NCBI GenBank assembly: GCA_024640845.1 | Contig: JAHEEE010000010.1 | Location: 1-64,000, forward strand | From: Myxococcales bacterium | GTDB taxonomy: Bacteria > Myxococcota_A > Polyangia > Polyangiales > Houyiibacteriaceae | Direction of reading: 5' to 3' | DNA length: 64,000 bases | Part shown: in pieces, positions 27,581 to 35,709 of the stretch | Layout of the letters: each line of letters begins with the position of its first letter | Position numbering within the stretch: position 1 is the stretch's first letter | Translations under genes and position numbers: made by a program | Notes under the pieces: generated by a model | What the model saw: only the letters and a program-made list of their open reading frames with translations | Databases searched by the model: none | Told to the model about the DNA's origin: nothing

Positions 27581-27600
27581 CTTGTAAAGTTGCGGTAAAC
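27581..27600. promoter_or_regulatory. Candidate ScfR operator between ecm and its regulator
   Basis: CTTGTAAA (27581-27588) and GCGGTAAA (27592-27599) form a direct repeat with an 11-bp period, ending 8 nt before the regulator's ATG. Known ScfR/RamB-type sites are built from TTTGCAAA units; the first unit matches 6 of 8 and the second 4 of 8. A lone TTTACA occurs at 27472-27477 in the opposite orientation. Position suits autoregulation; sequence support is weak. Confidence 0.3.
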
Positions 27601-27607
27601 GACCCCG

Positions 27608-29116
27608 ATGGCCGAGACCAACGCCGCGATGGGACGACGTCTGCGGGAGCTTCGCCTTCGGCGCGGGCTCCAGCAGAGCGAGGTGGCACGCCGCCTCAAG
27701 ATCTCGCCCGCGTATCTCAGCCTGATCGAGAAGGGCAAGCGGGTCGTCCAGCTCCCGTTGCTCTTTCAAGCGCTCGAGCTCTACGGCATCGCGGTCGAGG
27801 ACTTCATGCAAAGCCTCGGCGAGCGTCACGTCGACGACGGGCTCGCCCGATTGCTCGACGAACCGCTCCTCCGGTCGCTCAATCTCAGCGAGGAGGACCT
27901 CGCGAGCATCAGCGCCGAGCCGCGCATGGTGACGACGATCACTGCGCTCTTCAATCTCTACAAGAACACTCGAAGCCAGCTCGACCACGTCATGACGAGC
28001 ATCGCGCAGCGCGAGCTACGCGAGGACGAGGATGAGTCGGTCCGATTCGACTACAACCCCTACGATGAGGTGACCGACTTTCTCGAGCAGCACGACAACT
28101 GGTTCGGCTCCCTCGAAGAACGCGCGCAGCAATTCCGACGGGACTGCGCCTTCGGCCGCCGGGTGACGAGCGAAGATCTCGAGCGCGGCTTGCTCGAGCA
28201 AGCAGACGTGCGCGTTCGACGCATCCTGGAGCGCGCGGAGAGCTCCGTCATTCGTGCCTGGAATGCGGAAGACCGAATCCTCACGATCTCGAATGATCTC
28301 TTCGAACAACGGGCGAAGTTCCAGCTCGCCCACACGGTAGCGTTGGCCCTGTTCGACGAGGAGAAGCTTCATGAGCCGATCCTGGAGGGGTACAGCGGGC
28401 AGCATGCAGAGACGCAAACCCTCATCAAAATCCATCTCGCAAACTACTTCGCCGGCGCGTTGCTGCTCCCGTACCCCGAGTTCTATCGCGAGGTGACCAG
28501 CACGCGTCACGATGTCGAGCTCTTGGCTCAACTCTTCGAATCCTCCTACGAGACCGTGGCGCACCGTATGTGCAACCTGTCGGATCCGCGGAGGCGCGGT
28601 GTGCCGATGCACTTCCTGCGCGTCGACGTCGCGGGCAACATCTCCAAGCGCTACTCCGGCGACGGGATCCACTTCCCTCATCAAGGGGGGTCGTGTCCCA
28701 AGATGTCGGTCCACCTGGCGTTCCTCACGCCGAACGTGATCACAAAGCAGTATTCGGCCTTTCCCGATGGCTCGACTTACTTCTGCTTCGCAAAGGTGGT
28801 CAGTGAGCCGCAACAAGGCTCATTGGTCAAAGGGACGACCTACAGCATCGGCCTCGGTACCCACGCCGATAACGCCAAACACTTCGCCTACGCCGACGAC
28901 ATCCCGTTCGCCGACCCGAAGAAGATGGCGGTTCCGGTTGGCACGACTTGCCGCTTCTGCGAGCGGACCGATTGCAACATGCGTTCGGCGCCGAGCTACA
29001 AGTTCGCGTTTCGCGTCGACGAATACACCAAGAAGGACAATTTTTTCTCGCCGCTGGTCCGAGCTGACGCCGACGCCGACGCTCCCAAGTCGGCTCGCCG
29101 CAAACCAACGGCGTGA
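27608..29116 (+). CDS. ScfR/RamB/PrpR-family XRE regulator, probable ethylmalonyl-CoA pathway regulator
   Basis: 502 aa. An N-terminal XRE helix-turn-helix (about residues 8-62, LRELRLRRGLQQSEVARRL ... SPAYLSLIEKGKR) is followed by an IrrE-like helical region lacking the HExxH metalloprotease motif (QLAHTVALALF). The C-terminal DUF2083-type domain has the cysteine cluster CRFCERTDC. This architecture defines short-chain fatty-acyl-CoA-sensing regulators (RamB, PrpR/MccR, PccR) that control acetate or propionate metabolism. It is divergent from the ecm operon across 236 bp, so it is inferred to sense a pathway acyl-CoA and control ecm-meaB-ccr-mcd. No clear Shine-Dalgarno precedes the ATG. Confidence 0.85.
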   Translation: MAETNAAMGRRLRELRLRRGLQQSEVARRLKISPAYLSLIEKGKRVVQLPLLFQALELYGIAVEDFMQSLGERHVDDGLARLLDEPLLRSLNLSEEDLASISAEPRMVTTITALFNLYKNTRSQLDHVMTSIAQRELREDEDESVRFDYNPYDEVTDFLEQHDNWFGSLEERAQQFRRDCAFGRRVTSEDLERGLLEQADVRVRRILERAESSVIRAWNAEDRILTISNDLFEQRAKFQLAHTVALALFDEEKLHEPILEGYSGQHAETQTLIKIHLANYFAGALLLPYPEFYREVTSTRHDVELLAQLFESSYETVAHRMCNLSDPRRRGVPMHFLRVDVAGNISKRYSGDGIHFPHQGGSCPKMSVHLAFLTPNVITKQYSAFPDGSTYFCFAKVVSEPQQGSLVKGTTYSIGLGTHADNAKHFAYADDIPFADPKKMAVPVGTTCRFCERTDCNMRSAPSYKFAFRVDEYTKKDNFFSPLVRADADADAPKSARRKPTA

Positions 29117-29142
29117 TATGGTCCCCTGCCTGGAGGAAGAGA

Positions 29143-29628
29143 ATGCCGTCGTTCGATGTCGTTTCCAAGGTCGACTCCCACGAGGTCGACAACGCCCGCA
29201 ACCAAGCCAGTAAAGAGATCGCGCAGCGCTTCGATTTCAAGGGCACAGAGACCACCATCGAGCAGACCGACGAGGGAATCGTCATTCGCTCCAACAGCGA
29301 GGGGCGACTCGACGCTGCTCGTGACGTGCTCGAGAGCAAAATGGTCCGTCGCCAGGTGTCGTTGAAGTCTCTCGATCCGCAGGAGCCGCATCAAGCGGGC
29401 GGCAGCACGTGGCGTCAGCTGATCAAGCTCAAGGAAGGCGTCTCCAAGGAGAAGGCCAAGGAGATTGTGAAAGCCGTCAAGGACACCAAGATCAAGGTGC
29501 AGGCCTCCATTCAGGGAGACGCGGTGCGCGTGTCCGGCAAGAAGCGCGATGATCTACAAGAGACGATTTCCTTCCTGAAGGAAAGGGATTTCGATCTGCC
29601 TTTGCAATTCGTGAACTTCCGGGACTGA
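29143..29628 (+). CDS. yajQ: YajQ-family nucleotide/cyclic-di-GMP-binding protein
   Basis: 161 aa, the usual length of the family. It shows both ferredoxin-like repeats: MPSFDVVSKVDSHEVDNA, SKEIAQRFDFKGTE and later KEIVKAVKDTKIKVQASIQG, KKRDDLQETI. Members bind c-di-GMP or other nucleotides and can act as effectors; the partner is unknown here. ATG 29143 has TGGAGGAAGAGA directly upstream, so the ten extra codons of the longer frame are not used. It lies 26 nt after the ScfR regulator and 11 nt before pheA. Confidence 0.93.
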   Translation: MPSFDVVSKVDSHEVDNARNQASKEIAQRFDFKGTETTIEQTDEGIVIRSNSEGRLDAARDVLESKMVRRQVSLKSLDPQEPHQAGGSTWRQLIKLKEGVSKEKAKEIVKAVKDTKIKVQASIQGDAVRVSGKKRDDLQETISFLKERDFDLPLQFVNFRD

Positions 29629-29639
29629 GGCGGCGCACA

Positions 29640-30503
29640 TTGACCGGGTCGAACCAAGAGCTGCTCGTCGGCTACCAGGGCACCGAGGGCGCGTACAGCG
29701 AGCTCGCTGCAAAGCGTCATTTCGCAGATGCCGGTAGGCCGGTTCGTTGCGTCGGCTACCATAGCTTCACCGAGATGCTCGAGGCTCTGAGGGCCGGCTC
29801 CGTGGACTACGCGGTGCTTCCGATCGAAAATTCCATCGCCGGATCGATCAACGAAAGCTACGACTTGCTAGCCAAGATGGGTTTGTTCCTCGTAGGCGAG
29901 GAATTTCAGCCGATCGCCCACTGTCTCATCGGCGCAGCCGATGTGCCCGTGTCCGACATTCGCCGCGTCTACTCGCACCCGGTCGCGCTGGCGCAGTGTG
30001 GCGAGTTCCTCGAAACGCTCGAGGACTGTCACGTGGAGGCGTTCGTCGACACCGCGGCGGCGGTCGAGAAGGTCAAACAGGATGGCGACCCCACGCAGGC
30101 AGCCATCGCGAGCGAGCAAGCGGCGGCGCTCCACGGTCTGCCGATCTTGCGCCGGCACATCGCCGACCATCCCGAGAACTACACGCGGATGGTCATCGTC
30201 GCGCCTGAGGCAGCCCACTACGATCGCGGCGTGCCGTGCAAGACCTCGCTCATCTTCTCGACGACTCACGAAAAAGGGGCGCTTGCGCGGTGCATCGGAA
30301 TTTTTGCCGAGCGCGGTTTGAACCTCACCAAAATCGAATCGCGTCCCAAACCCGACACGCCATTCGAGTACATCTTCTACATGGACTTCGAAGGCAATAT
30401 CGACCGCGAGATGACGCAGGCTGCTCTCGACGATCTAGAGGAAGTGACGACGTTTCTGATCGTCCTGGGATCGTACCCGATCGGGCGACCGCGCGTCAGC
30501 TAG
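29640..30503 (+). CDS. pheA: Prephenate dehydratase
   Basis: 287 aa monofunctional enzyme (no chorismate mutase domain) making phenylpyruvate for phenylalanine synthesis. The catalytic domain has GYQGTEGAYSE, VLPIENSIAGSINESYDLL and NYTRMVIV (the conserved TR pair, with Met in place of Phe). The C-terminal ACT domain (about residues 195-280) has KGALARCIGIFAERGLNLTKI and ESRP, the phenylalanine-binding motifs, so feedback inhibition is expected. The start is TTG 29640, with GAGG about ten bases upstream. It converges with the AAA/TPR gene, overlapping by 8 nt. Confidence 0.93.
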   Translation: MTGSNQELLVGYQGTEGAYSELAAKRHFADAGRPVRCVGYHSFTEMLEALRAGSVDYAVLPIENSIAGSINESYDLLAKMGLFLVGEEFQPIAHCLIGAADVPVSDIRRVYSHPVALAQCGEFLETLEDCHVEAFVDTAAAVEKVKQDGDPTQAAIASEQAAALHGLPILRRHIADHPENYTRMVIVAPEAAHYDRGVPCKTSLIFSTTHEKGALARCIGIFAERGLNLTKIESRPKPDTPFEYIFYMDFEGNIDREMTQAALDDLEEVTTFLIVLGSYPIGRPRVS

Positions 30504-32811
30504 CCACCGCCTCGGCAACGTGCGCCAAGCGGTCTGCGTCGGTTTCCAATCCGGCCGCCAGGCACGTGGCGGATACCATCTTCAACGCGGCGGCTTCCCC
30601 TCCGCCATCTTGCGCAGACCTCGCCGCCGACAGCGCTTCGAGTGCGTCGATCATCGCGTCGCGCCCACGTCCCTGAGCCAAGTGCAAGCACGCGGACGCG
30701 ATCGAGACGCGAATCTGCGCGCTTGGCGCCTGCCCGGGTGCCCGCTTTGCTGCGATGAGGGCAGCCTTCGCGGCGTCCAGGTCCTCGCGGACCACGTAGG
30801 ACAAGACCCGAAGGCAATGCGCACCCGTGAGATCGCCCCCCGCGGCAATCGATTCGTCGATCAAGTCGTCGAAGGTCATGTGGTCCTGCGCCTTCAGCGC
30901 GCGCACCACGTCGAGACCCGGTCGCTCGGGGGGCGGGACTGGGTTCGTGGGTCTCTCTTCATCCTCTTCCTCAGGCGGGCCGGAGGGCAAATGGACCGAT
31001 TTGCTGATCTCGGATGCGACGGATCGCGTGTCGCGGTCGGGTTGGTACTGCACGGCCGCAGCGGCCAAGCGTACGGCCGCGCTCTTGTACCCCTGTTCGG
31101 CGGCCAAGGAGCCCGCCGTGAGGATTGCGTGCGCGCCGCGCTCGAGGTCGCCGCCTTCGCAGAGGTACGCGCCCACCGTGGCTGCCATCGAGGGGCCAAG
31201 CAGCGGCTCGGCGCTGTGAATGGCTTGAGCCACGAATCGATACACCTCCGTGCGTCGCGCCGGCGGCATGCGTTGCACCACGGCTCTTCGCAGAAGCTCG
31301 GACTCGGGCTTGCCGTGCATGTTGAGGAGCCCGTCGTTGACCAACGCCTCGAATGCACGCTGCCGGATGTCTGCTGGGATGCCGTCTAGCTCGACAGCCG
31401 CGTCGATGACCTGCTGCGAGGAAGCGGGAAGGGCCGAGCATGCGACCTCGAGGACGCGCATGGACGAAGTGTCGAGCGTCGCGAAACGCTCTTCGAGCAG
31501 CGCTCGGGGACCCAAGTGTTGGCGCCGCTCGCTCGACTCTTCTCTCCAGTAGAACCGATGTCCGTCGTGAATGATGTCGCCGGTCGCAATCATGGTCCGC
31601 GCGGCCTCGACGATGCCGAGGACCGTCGTTCCGCCGGTGATCACGAGCTGCTTCGCGATCTCGATGTCGGGTTCAGGGCCGAGAATTCCCGTGGCGACCA
31701 GCAACGCTTCGTTGGGGTCGAGCGCGGGTAGCTCGATGAGCACCGATCGTCTGATTGGGCGCAGTGCGGCTGGCGCCGTCGATTCGGTCGTGCGGATGCA
31801 GAGGAGCCCGACGACTCCCTCCGCGGTCAGCGCAGCCCCGAGGACATCCAGCGTGGCGGGATCGACCGCTGATATCCTATCGACGTAGATCCACGGAACG
31901 CCTCGTCCGTTCCCGAGCGCGCCCAAGGTCACCTTGAGCGCGTGGACGACCGCATCGCGCCTCGGCGGCGTCGCGCAAGCGATCGCTTTCAGCGCGTCTG
32001 CAACTCCCGGCTCGGTCTGTTTGAGGAGCTGTCGCGTCGGCTCGAGGTTTCGCCAAGCTTTGAGGAGCGCGAGACGGAGCCCCCCAAGCGGTTCCAGTCC
32101 GCCGGGGACGGCTCCAATCTCGAGAAAGGCGCTGGGGCGAAGCTCGTCGCGTAGGGCGAACACGGCGGAACGTGCACCGACACCAAGCGGCCCTTGAAGA
32201 TAAAACGCATGCGTCTCCGACCCCGCCGCGGCCTTCTTGAGCGGCTCGAGCGCGTGACGAATGCTCGCCGGTATCGGCGCGGGTTGGAGGAGGCCGACCG
32301 CGCTCCTGCACTGTTCGAGCAACGGGCGGCTTCGGTCGATCGCCTCACCGCTCAACGCGAACGAGCTCGTACTGACGGTTCTGCCGAACAGATATGTCCG
32401 GGAGGCCGCCTCCCGGGATTCGACGTCGAGCACGACTTCGCCGGCCCGTGCCTGGTTGGCCAAGAGCTGGGCCCGGTCGATTGCGCTGCCGCTGCTGGTG
32501 ACCTGTCCTGCGGGGTCCTCCTGACGCTGCACGTCGCCGGTTGCGATCCCGAACGCGATCGGCAGCCCGCCGGCGGGCACGGGCTGTGACTCGGCTTCGG
32601 CGAGCAGGCGAAGCGCGAGGTTGATCGCGGCCTTGAGCTCGTGAAGCGTGAAATTGGCGACGACGGTTCCCGCCAGCGAGGAAATGACCTCGCCACCCGT
32701 GTTCTCGATCTCGTTGGTGACGTAGCGTGCCCACTGACCGGCTGCCGCGGTCGTCTCCTCCTCCTCGAATGCGGGGGGCAGGATGCGATGCCAGAGGACG
32801 AAGCGTTCCAT
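30496..32811 (-). CDS. Degenerate cyclase-homology/AAA/TPR protein
   Basis: 771 aa without a signal peptide. Residues ~1-170 resemble a class III nucleotide cyclase homology domain (ERFVLWHRILP, NTGGEVISSLAGTVVANF, AFGIATGDVQ, RAQLLANQARAGEVVLD) but lack the paired metal-binding aspartates. Residues ~190-480 resemble the AAA module of multidomain kinase/LuxR-type regulators; the P-loop reads GPLGVGARS, so the nucleotide-binding Lys is missing. The remainder is TPR-like, with an acidic Pro-rich linker near residue 625. It looks like a signalling scaffold that has lost both catalytic activities. It begins 8 nt after pspA in the same direction, so the two are probably co-expressed. Confidence 0.6.
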   Translation of the reverse strand: MERFVLWHRILPPAFEEEETTAAAGQWARYVTNEIENTGGEVISSLAGTVVANFTLHELKAAINLALRLLAEAESQPVPAGGLPIAFGIATGDVQRQEDPAGQVTSSGSAIDRAQLLANQARAGEVVLDVESREAASRTYLFGRTVSTSSFALSGEAIDRSRPLLEQCRSAVGLLQPAPIPASIRHALEPLKKAAAGSETHAFYLQGPLGVGARSAVFALRDELRPSAFLEIGAVPGGLEPLGGLRLALLKAWRNLEPTRQLLKQTEPGVADALKAIACATPPRRDAVVHALKVTLGALGNGRGVPWIYVDRISAVDPATLDVLGAALTAEGVVGLLCIRTTESTAPAALRPIRRSVLIELPALDPNEALLVATGILGPEPDIEIAKQLVITGGTTVLGIVEAARTMIATGDIIHDGHRFYWREESSERRQHLGPRALLEERFATLDTSSMRVLEVACSALPASSQQVIDAAVELDGIPADIRQRAFEALVNDGLLNMHGKPESELLRRAVVQRMPPARRTEVYRFVAQAIHSAEPLLGPSMAATVGAYLCEGGDLERGAHAILTAGSLAAEQGYKSAAVRLAAAAVQYQPDRDTRSVASEISKSVHLPSGPPEEEDEERPTNPVPPPERPGLDVVRALKAQDHMTFDDLIDESIAAGGDLTGAHCLRVLSYVVREDLDAAKAALIAAKRAPGQAPSAQIRVSIASACLHLAQGRGRDAMIDALEALSAARSAQDGGGEAAALKMVSATCLAAGLETDADRLAHVAEAVAS

Positions 32812-32819
32812 CGGACCGT

Positions 32820-33500
32820 CTAGCCGCCGAGCTTCGCCTTGAGGGCCGCGAGCTCGTCGTCGATGCCGCTCTCGCCCTGTTCAGACTCGAGGGCACGGAA
32901 CTTGGCGTCGAGCTCGGCTCTTCTGGGATCCTCCAGCAGCTCGTGGGCCTCGACCTCGGAGTCCAGCCGGTCGATGTGATCCGCCATTCGCTCGAGGTCC
33001 GAGAATGCGCCGCCGCCGAGTCTTTCGCCCGCTGGGCGATCGGGCGCCGTCGGCTCAGTGCGCGCTCGACGCACTTGGGCGGCCAGCGTCTTCTGGCGCG
33101 CCTTCAGATCATCGAGCTTCTCCTCGATGCGTTCAAGCTGCGCTTTCATCGCGTCGGCGGCCGTAGCCTGATCGGCAGCGCGGGCACGGACGCTTTGGGC
33201 CTCCTTCAAGGCGCGCGCTTTTCGCCGTAGCGCCTCACGAGCCAACTCCTCGTCGTCTTGTTCCAGGGCGAGGACCGCCTTGCGCTCCCACTCCGCGGCT
33301 TCGGCACCGAGCTCTTTTTCCTTCTTGTCGAGGCGCTTGGCGCTTCCCATCGCCTCGATGAGCTCCTTGCGCGCGCGCCCGAGGGCCGATTTCATGTCGG
33401 TCACCGTCTGTCCGATCAGCTTGTCCGGATCCTCCGCTTGGTCGATGAGCGCGTTCAGGTTGGACTTGATCACCCTGTTCAGCCGACTGAAGATAGCCAT
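32820..33500 (-). CDS. PspA/IM30 (ESCRT-III-like) family protein
   Basis: 226 aa, almost entirely coiled coil. It begins with the amphipathic helix and helix 1 typical of the family (MAIFSRLNRVIKSNLNAL, DQAEDPDKLIGQTVTDM), with the EDPxK motif. PspA/Vipp1 proteins coat and repair the inner membrane under stress. ATG 33500 has AGAGGGGGA just upstream, which rejects a 24-codon longer frame. No sigma-54-type promoter was seen upstream. The pairing with a degenerate cyclase/AAA/TPR protein instead of the usual PspF or PspBC is unusual. Confidence 0.9.
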   Translation of the reverse strand: MAIFSRLNRVIKSNLNALIDQAEDPDKLIGQTVTDMKSALGRARKELIEAMGSAKRLDKKEKELGAEAAEWERKAVLALEQDDEELAREALRRKARALKEAQSVRARAADQATAADAMKAQLERIEEKLDDLKARQKTLAAQVRRARTEPTAPDRPAGERLGGGAFSDLERMADHIDRLDSEVEAHELLEDPRRAELDAKFRALESEQGESGIDDELAALKAKLGG

Positions 33501-33598
33501 CGTCCCCCTCTCGACTCCAAGATCCCACGCCCGAAGCCCCCTGTAAAGGGACTGAGGTTTCTCGACTTCCAAGCTCTCAGTATGCTAGCCCGGGGGTC

Positions 33599-34564
33599 AT
33601 GATGAAGGGGGCACACGTCCTGATTACAGGGGGGGCGGGTTTCATCGGGACTGCGCTGACCGCGCGTCTTGCGGAGGACAACCACGTTCGGGTGCTCGAC
33701 ATCCTGAGGCGGAACGCGCTGTCCAAGGCGGGCCTCGATAGGCATCCGAATGTCGAGCTCATCGTCGGCGACGTGCGGGACATGACGGCCGTGCGCCGCG
33801 CAGTCACCGGCTGCGACTACGTCATCCACATGGCCTCCATCGCCGGCGTCGACACGGTCCTCAAGAATCCGGTCCTCACGATGGAGATATCGCTCGAGGG
33901 AACCATGAATGTGCTGCGCGCAGCGAATGACTGCACGGCTATCAAGCGCGTCATCGACTTCTCGACGAGTGAGGTCTTCGGTTCCTATGCCTTCCGAGTG
34001 CGCGAGGCCGACGTCACGAGTCTCGGCGCAGTCGGTGAGGCGCGATGGACCTATGCGGTCAGTAAGCTTGCGACCGAGCACCTAGCGCACAACTACTGGA
34101 AACAGTTCAAGCTGCCGACGTGCGCAATTCGTCCTTTCAACATCTACGGTCCCGGCCAAGTTGGAGAGGGCGCCGTGCACGCTTTCGTCGTCCGAGCGCT
34201 GAAAGGTGAGAAGATTCTCATCCACAACGAAGGCGATCAGATTCGCTCTTGGTGCTACATCGACGACATCGTCGATGCGATTCTCCTAGCCATGACACGC
34301 GACGAGGCTATCGGCGAGAGCTTCAACATCGGCAACCCTCGAAGCACGATCACGATCTATCAGCTCGCGCAGCTCATCGTGCGGCTGACGGAGAGCAAAT
34401 CCCCCATCGAGTTCGTCGGATGGGACTTCCCCGACGTCGAGCTTCGCATCCCTGATGTGAAGAAGGCCGAGCAACTCCTTGGATTCCGTGCGCACGTGGA
34501 GCTCGAACAAGGGCTGGGCGACACCATCGAGTGGTACCGTCGCAAGCTCGCCGGCGAGGGGTGA
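33599..34564 (+). CDS. NAD-dependent nucleotide-sugar epimerase/dehydratase
   Basis: 321 aa extended SDR. It has the Rossmann loop VLITGGAGFIG (residues ~7-17), HMASIAGV, the S-T-S active-site segment IDFSTSEVFGSY and the catalytic YAVSK. RPFNIYGPGQVGEGAV and RSWCYIDDIVDAI are substrate-binding segments common to UDP-glucuronate decarboxylases and dTDP/UDP-sugar 4-epimerases. The exact sugar cannot be told. It is followed by a TPR gene with one base between stop and start, suggesting a functional link. GGGGG precedes the ATG by a few bases. Confidence 0.85.
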   Translation: MMKGAHVLITGGAGFIGTALTARLAEDNHVRVLDILRRNALSKAGLDRHPNVELIVGDVRDMTAVRRAVTGCDYVIHMASIAGVDTVLKNPVLTMEISLEGTMNVLRAANDCTAIKRVIDFSTSEVFGSYAFRVREADVTSLGAVGEARWTYAVSKLATEHLAHNYWKQFKLPTCAIRPFNIYGPGQVGEGAVHAFVVRALKGEKILIHNEGDQIRSWCYIDDIVDAILLAMTRDEAIGESFNIGNPRSTITIYQLAQLIVRLTESKSPIEFVGWDFPDVELRIPDVKKAEQLLGFRAHVELEQGLGDTIEWYRRKLAGEG

Positions 34565-34565
34565 C

Positions 34566-35666
34566 GTGACCGGCGTCGGTCCCCTGGTTTACGATCTCAG
34601 CGCTGCGCGTCCAGACGGCTGGTTCGACGAAGTGCTGAAGCAGTCGCCCGACTTCGAGCGAGCCTGCCAGATCATCGGTCGCTCGACCCTCGGCCTCGCG
34701 CTGATTGCCGGCGCGCGAATCGCGAGCATCACCCCGAGCCAGCAATCGCAGAACCTGACCACGATCGAATTCTCGATCGGTGCCGACCCGGCGGCGCGTA
34801 GTGTCGCGCTGCCCGAGTTCAGAGAGACCATCGCGCGCTACCTCCTTGCCCCGCTCGAAAACACCCCCCTCGGCAACGATCCGGACATGGAGGCGCTGCA
34901 AGCGCACGTCGGGGGTCGATACATGCTCGAAGCTGCGCTCTTCGCAGTGCGTCCGACCGAGCTTCGGCACGATCTTGGACTGTCGGAGGTCACGGTCGAG
35001 TTCAACGGCCTTCGCCACGTGTTGACTCTCGAGGATTTTCGCGAGGTCATCGACGAGCGCGTCCGCGCCGAGCTTGGCCTCGGTCGACAAGACGATGGGA
35101 TGGCAATCGACTTGGCCCTGGTCGACAAAGCCGAGCAAGCCAACGCAGCGGAGAACTGGAGCGCCACGGTTGCGATGTTGACCCCATGGCTCACGCCGAT
35201 CTCGATGCTCCTTCGCACCGGCGAGGCCGACGAGCTGAGCGAAGAGGTGCATGGTCGGCTGTCCGATGGCCTCGATCTACTGGGCACCGCCTACGCCAAC
35301 ATGGGCGACCTAGATGCGGCCAACGAGGTGTTGCGGCTCGGCGTCCAGTGGGCGGGCGAGTCCGGTAAAGCCGCCGATCTCTTTCTCGCGCTGGGTCGGG
35401 CGTCTGTTGCAGCGCAGAAGCATGGCGAGGCGATCGGCCTCTTGCGCCGAGCGATACGGCTTGGCGCCGACGAGGAGATCGCGATGCCGCTCTTGGCGCA
35501 ATCGCTGGCCGCCCGCGACCAGGCTCTGGCGGCCGTGGTTTGCCTCGACCGGGCCCGCGAGCTCGGAGCCGACGCCGAGGACCTTGGGGCGCTCGGGCCC
35601 GATTTGCAGGCCCGGTTCGGTGACGCATGGTCGCGCTTCGAGGCCTGGATGAACGACGCAGAGTAG
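34566..35666 (+). CDS. TPR-containing protein of unknown function
   Basis: 366 aa. GTG 34566 follows the epimerase stop by one base, giving VTGVGPLVYDL at the N-terminus. The first ~190 residues form an unrecognised alpha/beta domain (ITPSQQSQNLTTIEFSIG, VTVEFNGLRHVLTLEDF). The rest is TPR-like (GLDLLGTAYANMGDLDAANE, ALGRASVAAQKHGEAIGLLR). No signal peptide or membrane segment is visible. Translational coupling to the epimerase suggests a related role, but none can be named. Confidence 0.75.
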   Translation: MTGVGPLVYDLSAARPDGWFDEVLKQSPDFERACQIIGRSTLGLALIAGARIASITPSQQSQNLTTIEFSIGADPAARSVALPEFRETIARYLLAPLENTPLGNDPDMEALQAHVGGRYMLEAALFAVRPTELRHDLGLSEVTVEFNGLRHVLTLEDFREVIDERVRAELGLGRQDDGMAIDLALVDKAEQANAAENWSATVAMLTPWLTPISMLLRTGEADELSEEVHGRLSDGLDLLGTAYANMGDLDAANEVLRLGVQWAGESGKAADLFLALGRASVAAQKHGEAIGLLRRAIRLGADEEIAMPLLAQSLAARDQALAAVVCLDRARELGADAEDLGALGPDLQARFGDAWSRFEAWMNDAE

Positions 35667-35709
35667 TCGCTTTACTTTGGCTGCCAGGCTTCGTACCGTA
35701 GCCATTCGC

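Noticed and set aside
33501-33598. Sigma-54 promoter before pspA
   Set aside because: No -24/-12 GG...GC element found on the minus strand; only a small CCCT/AGGG dyad.
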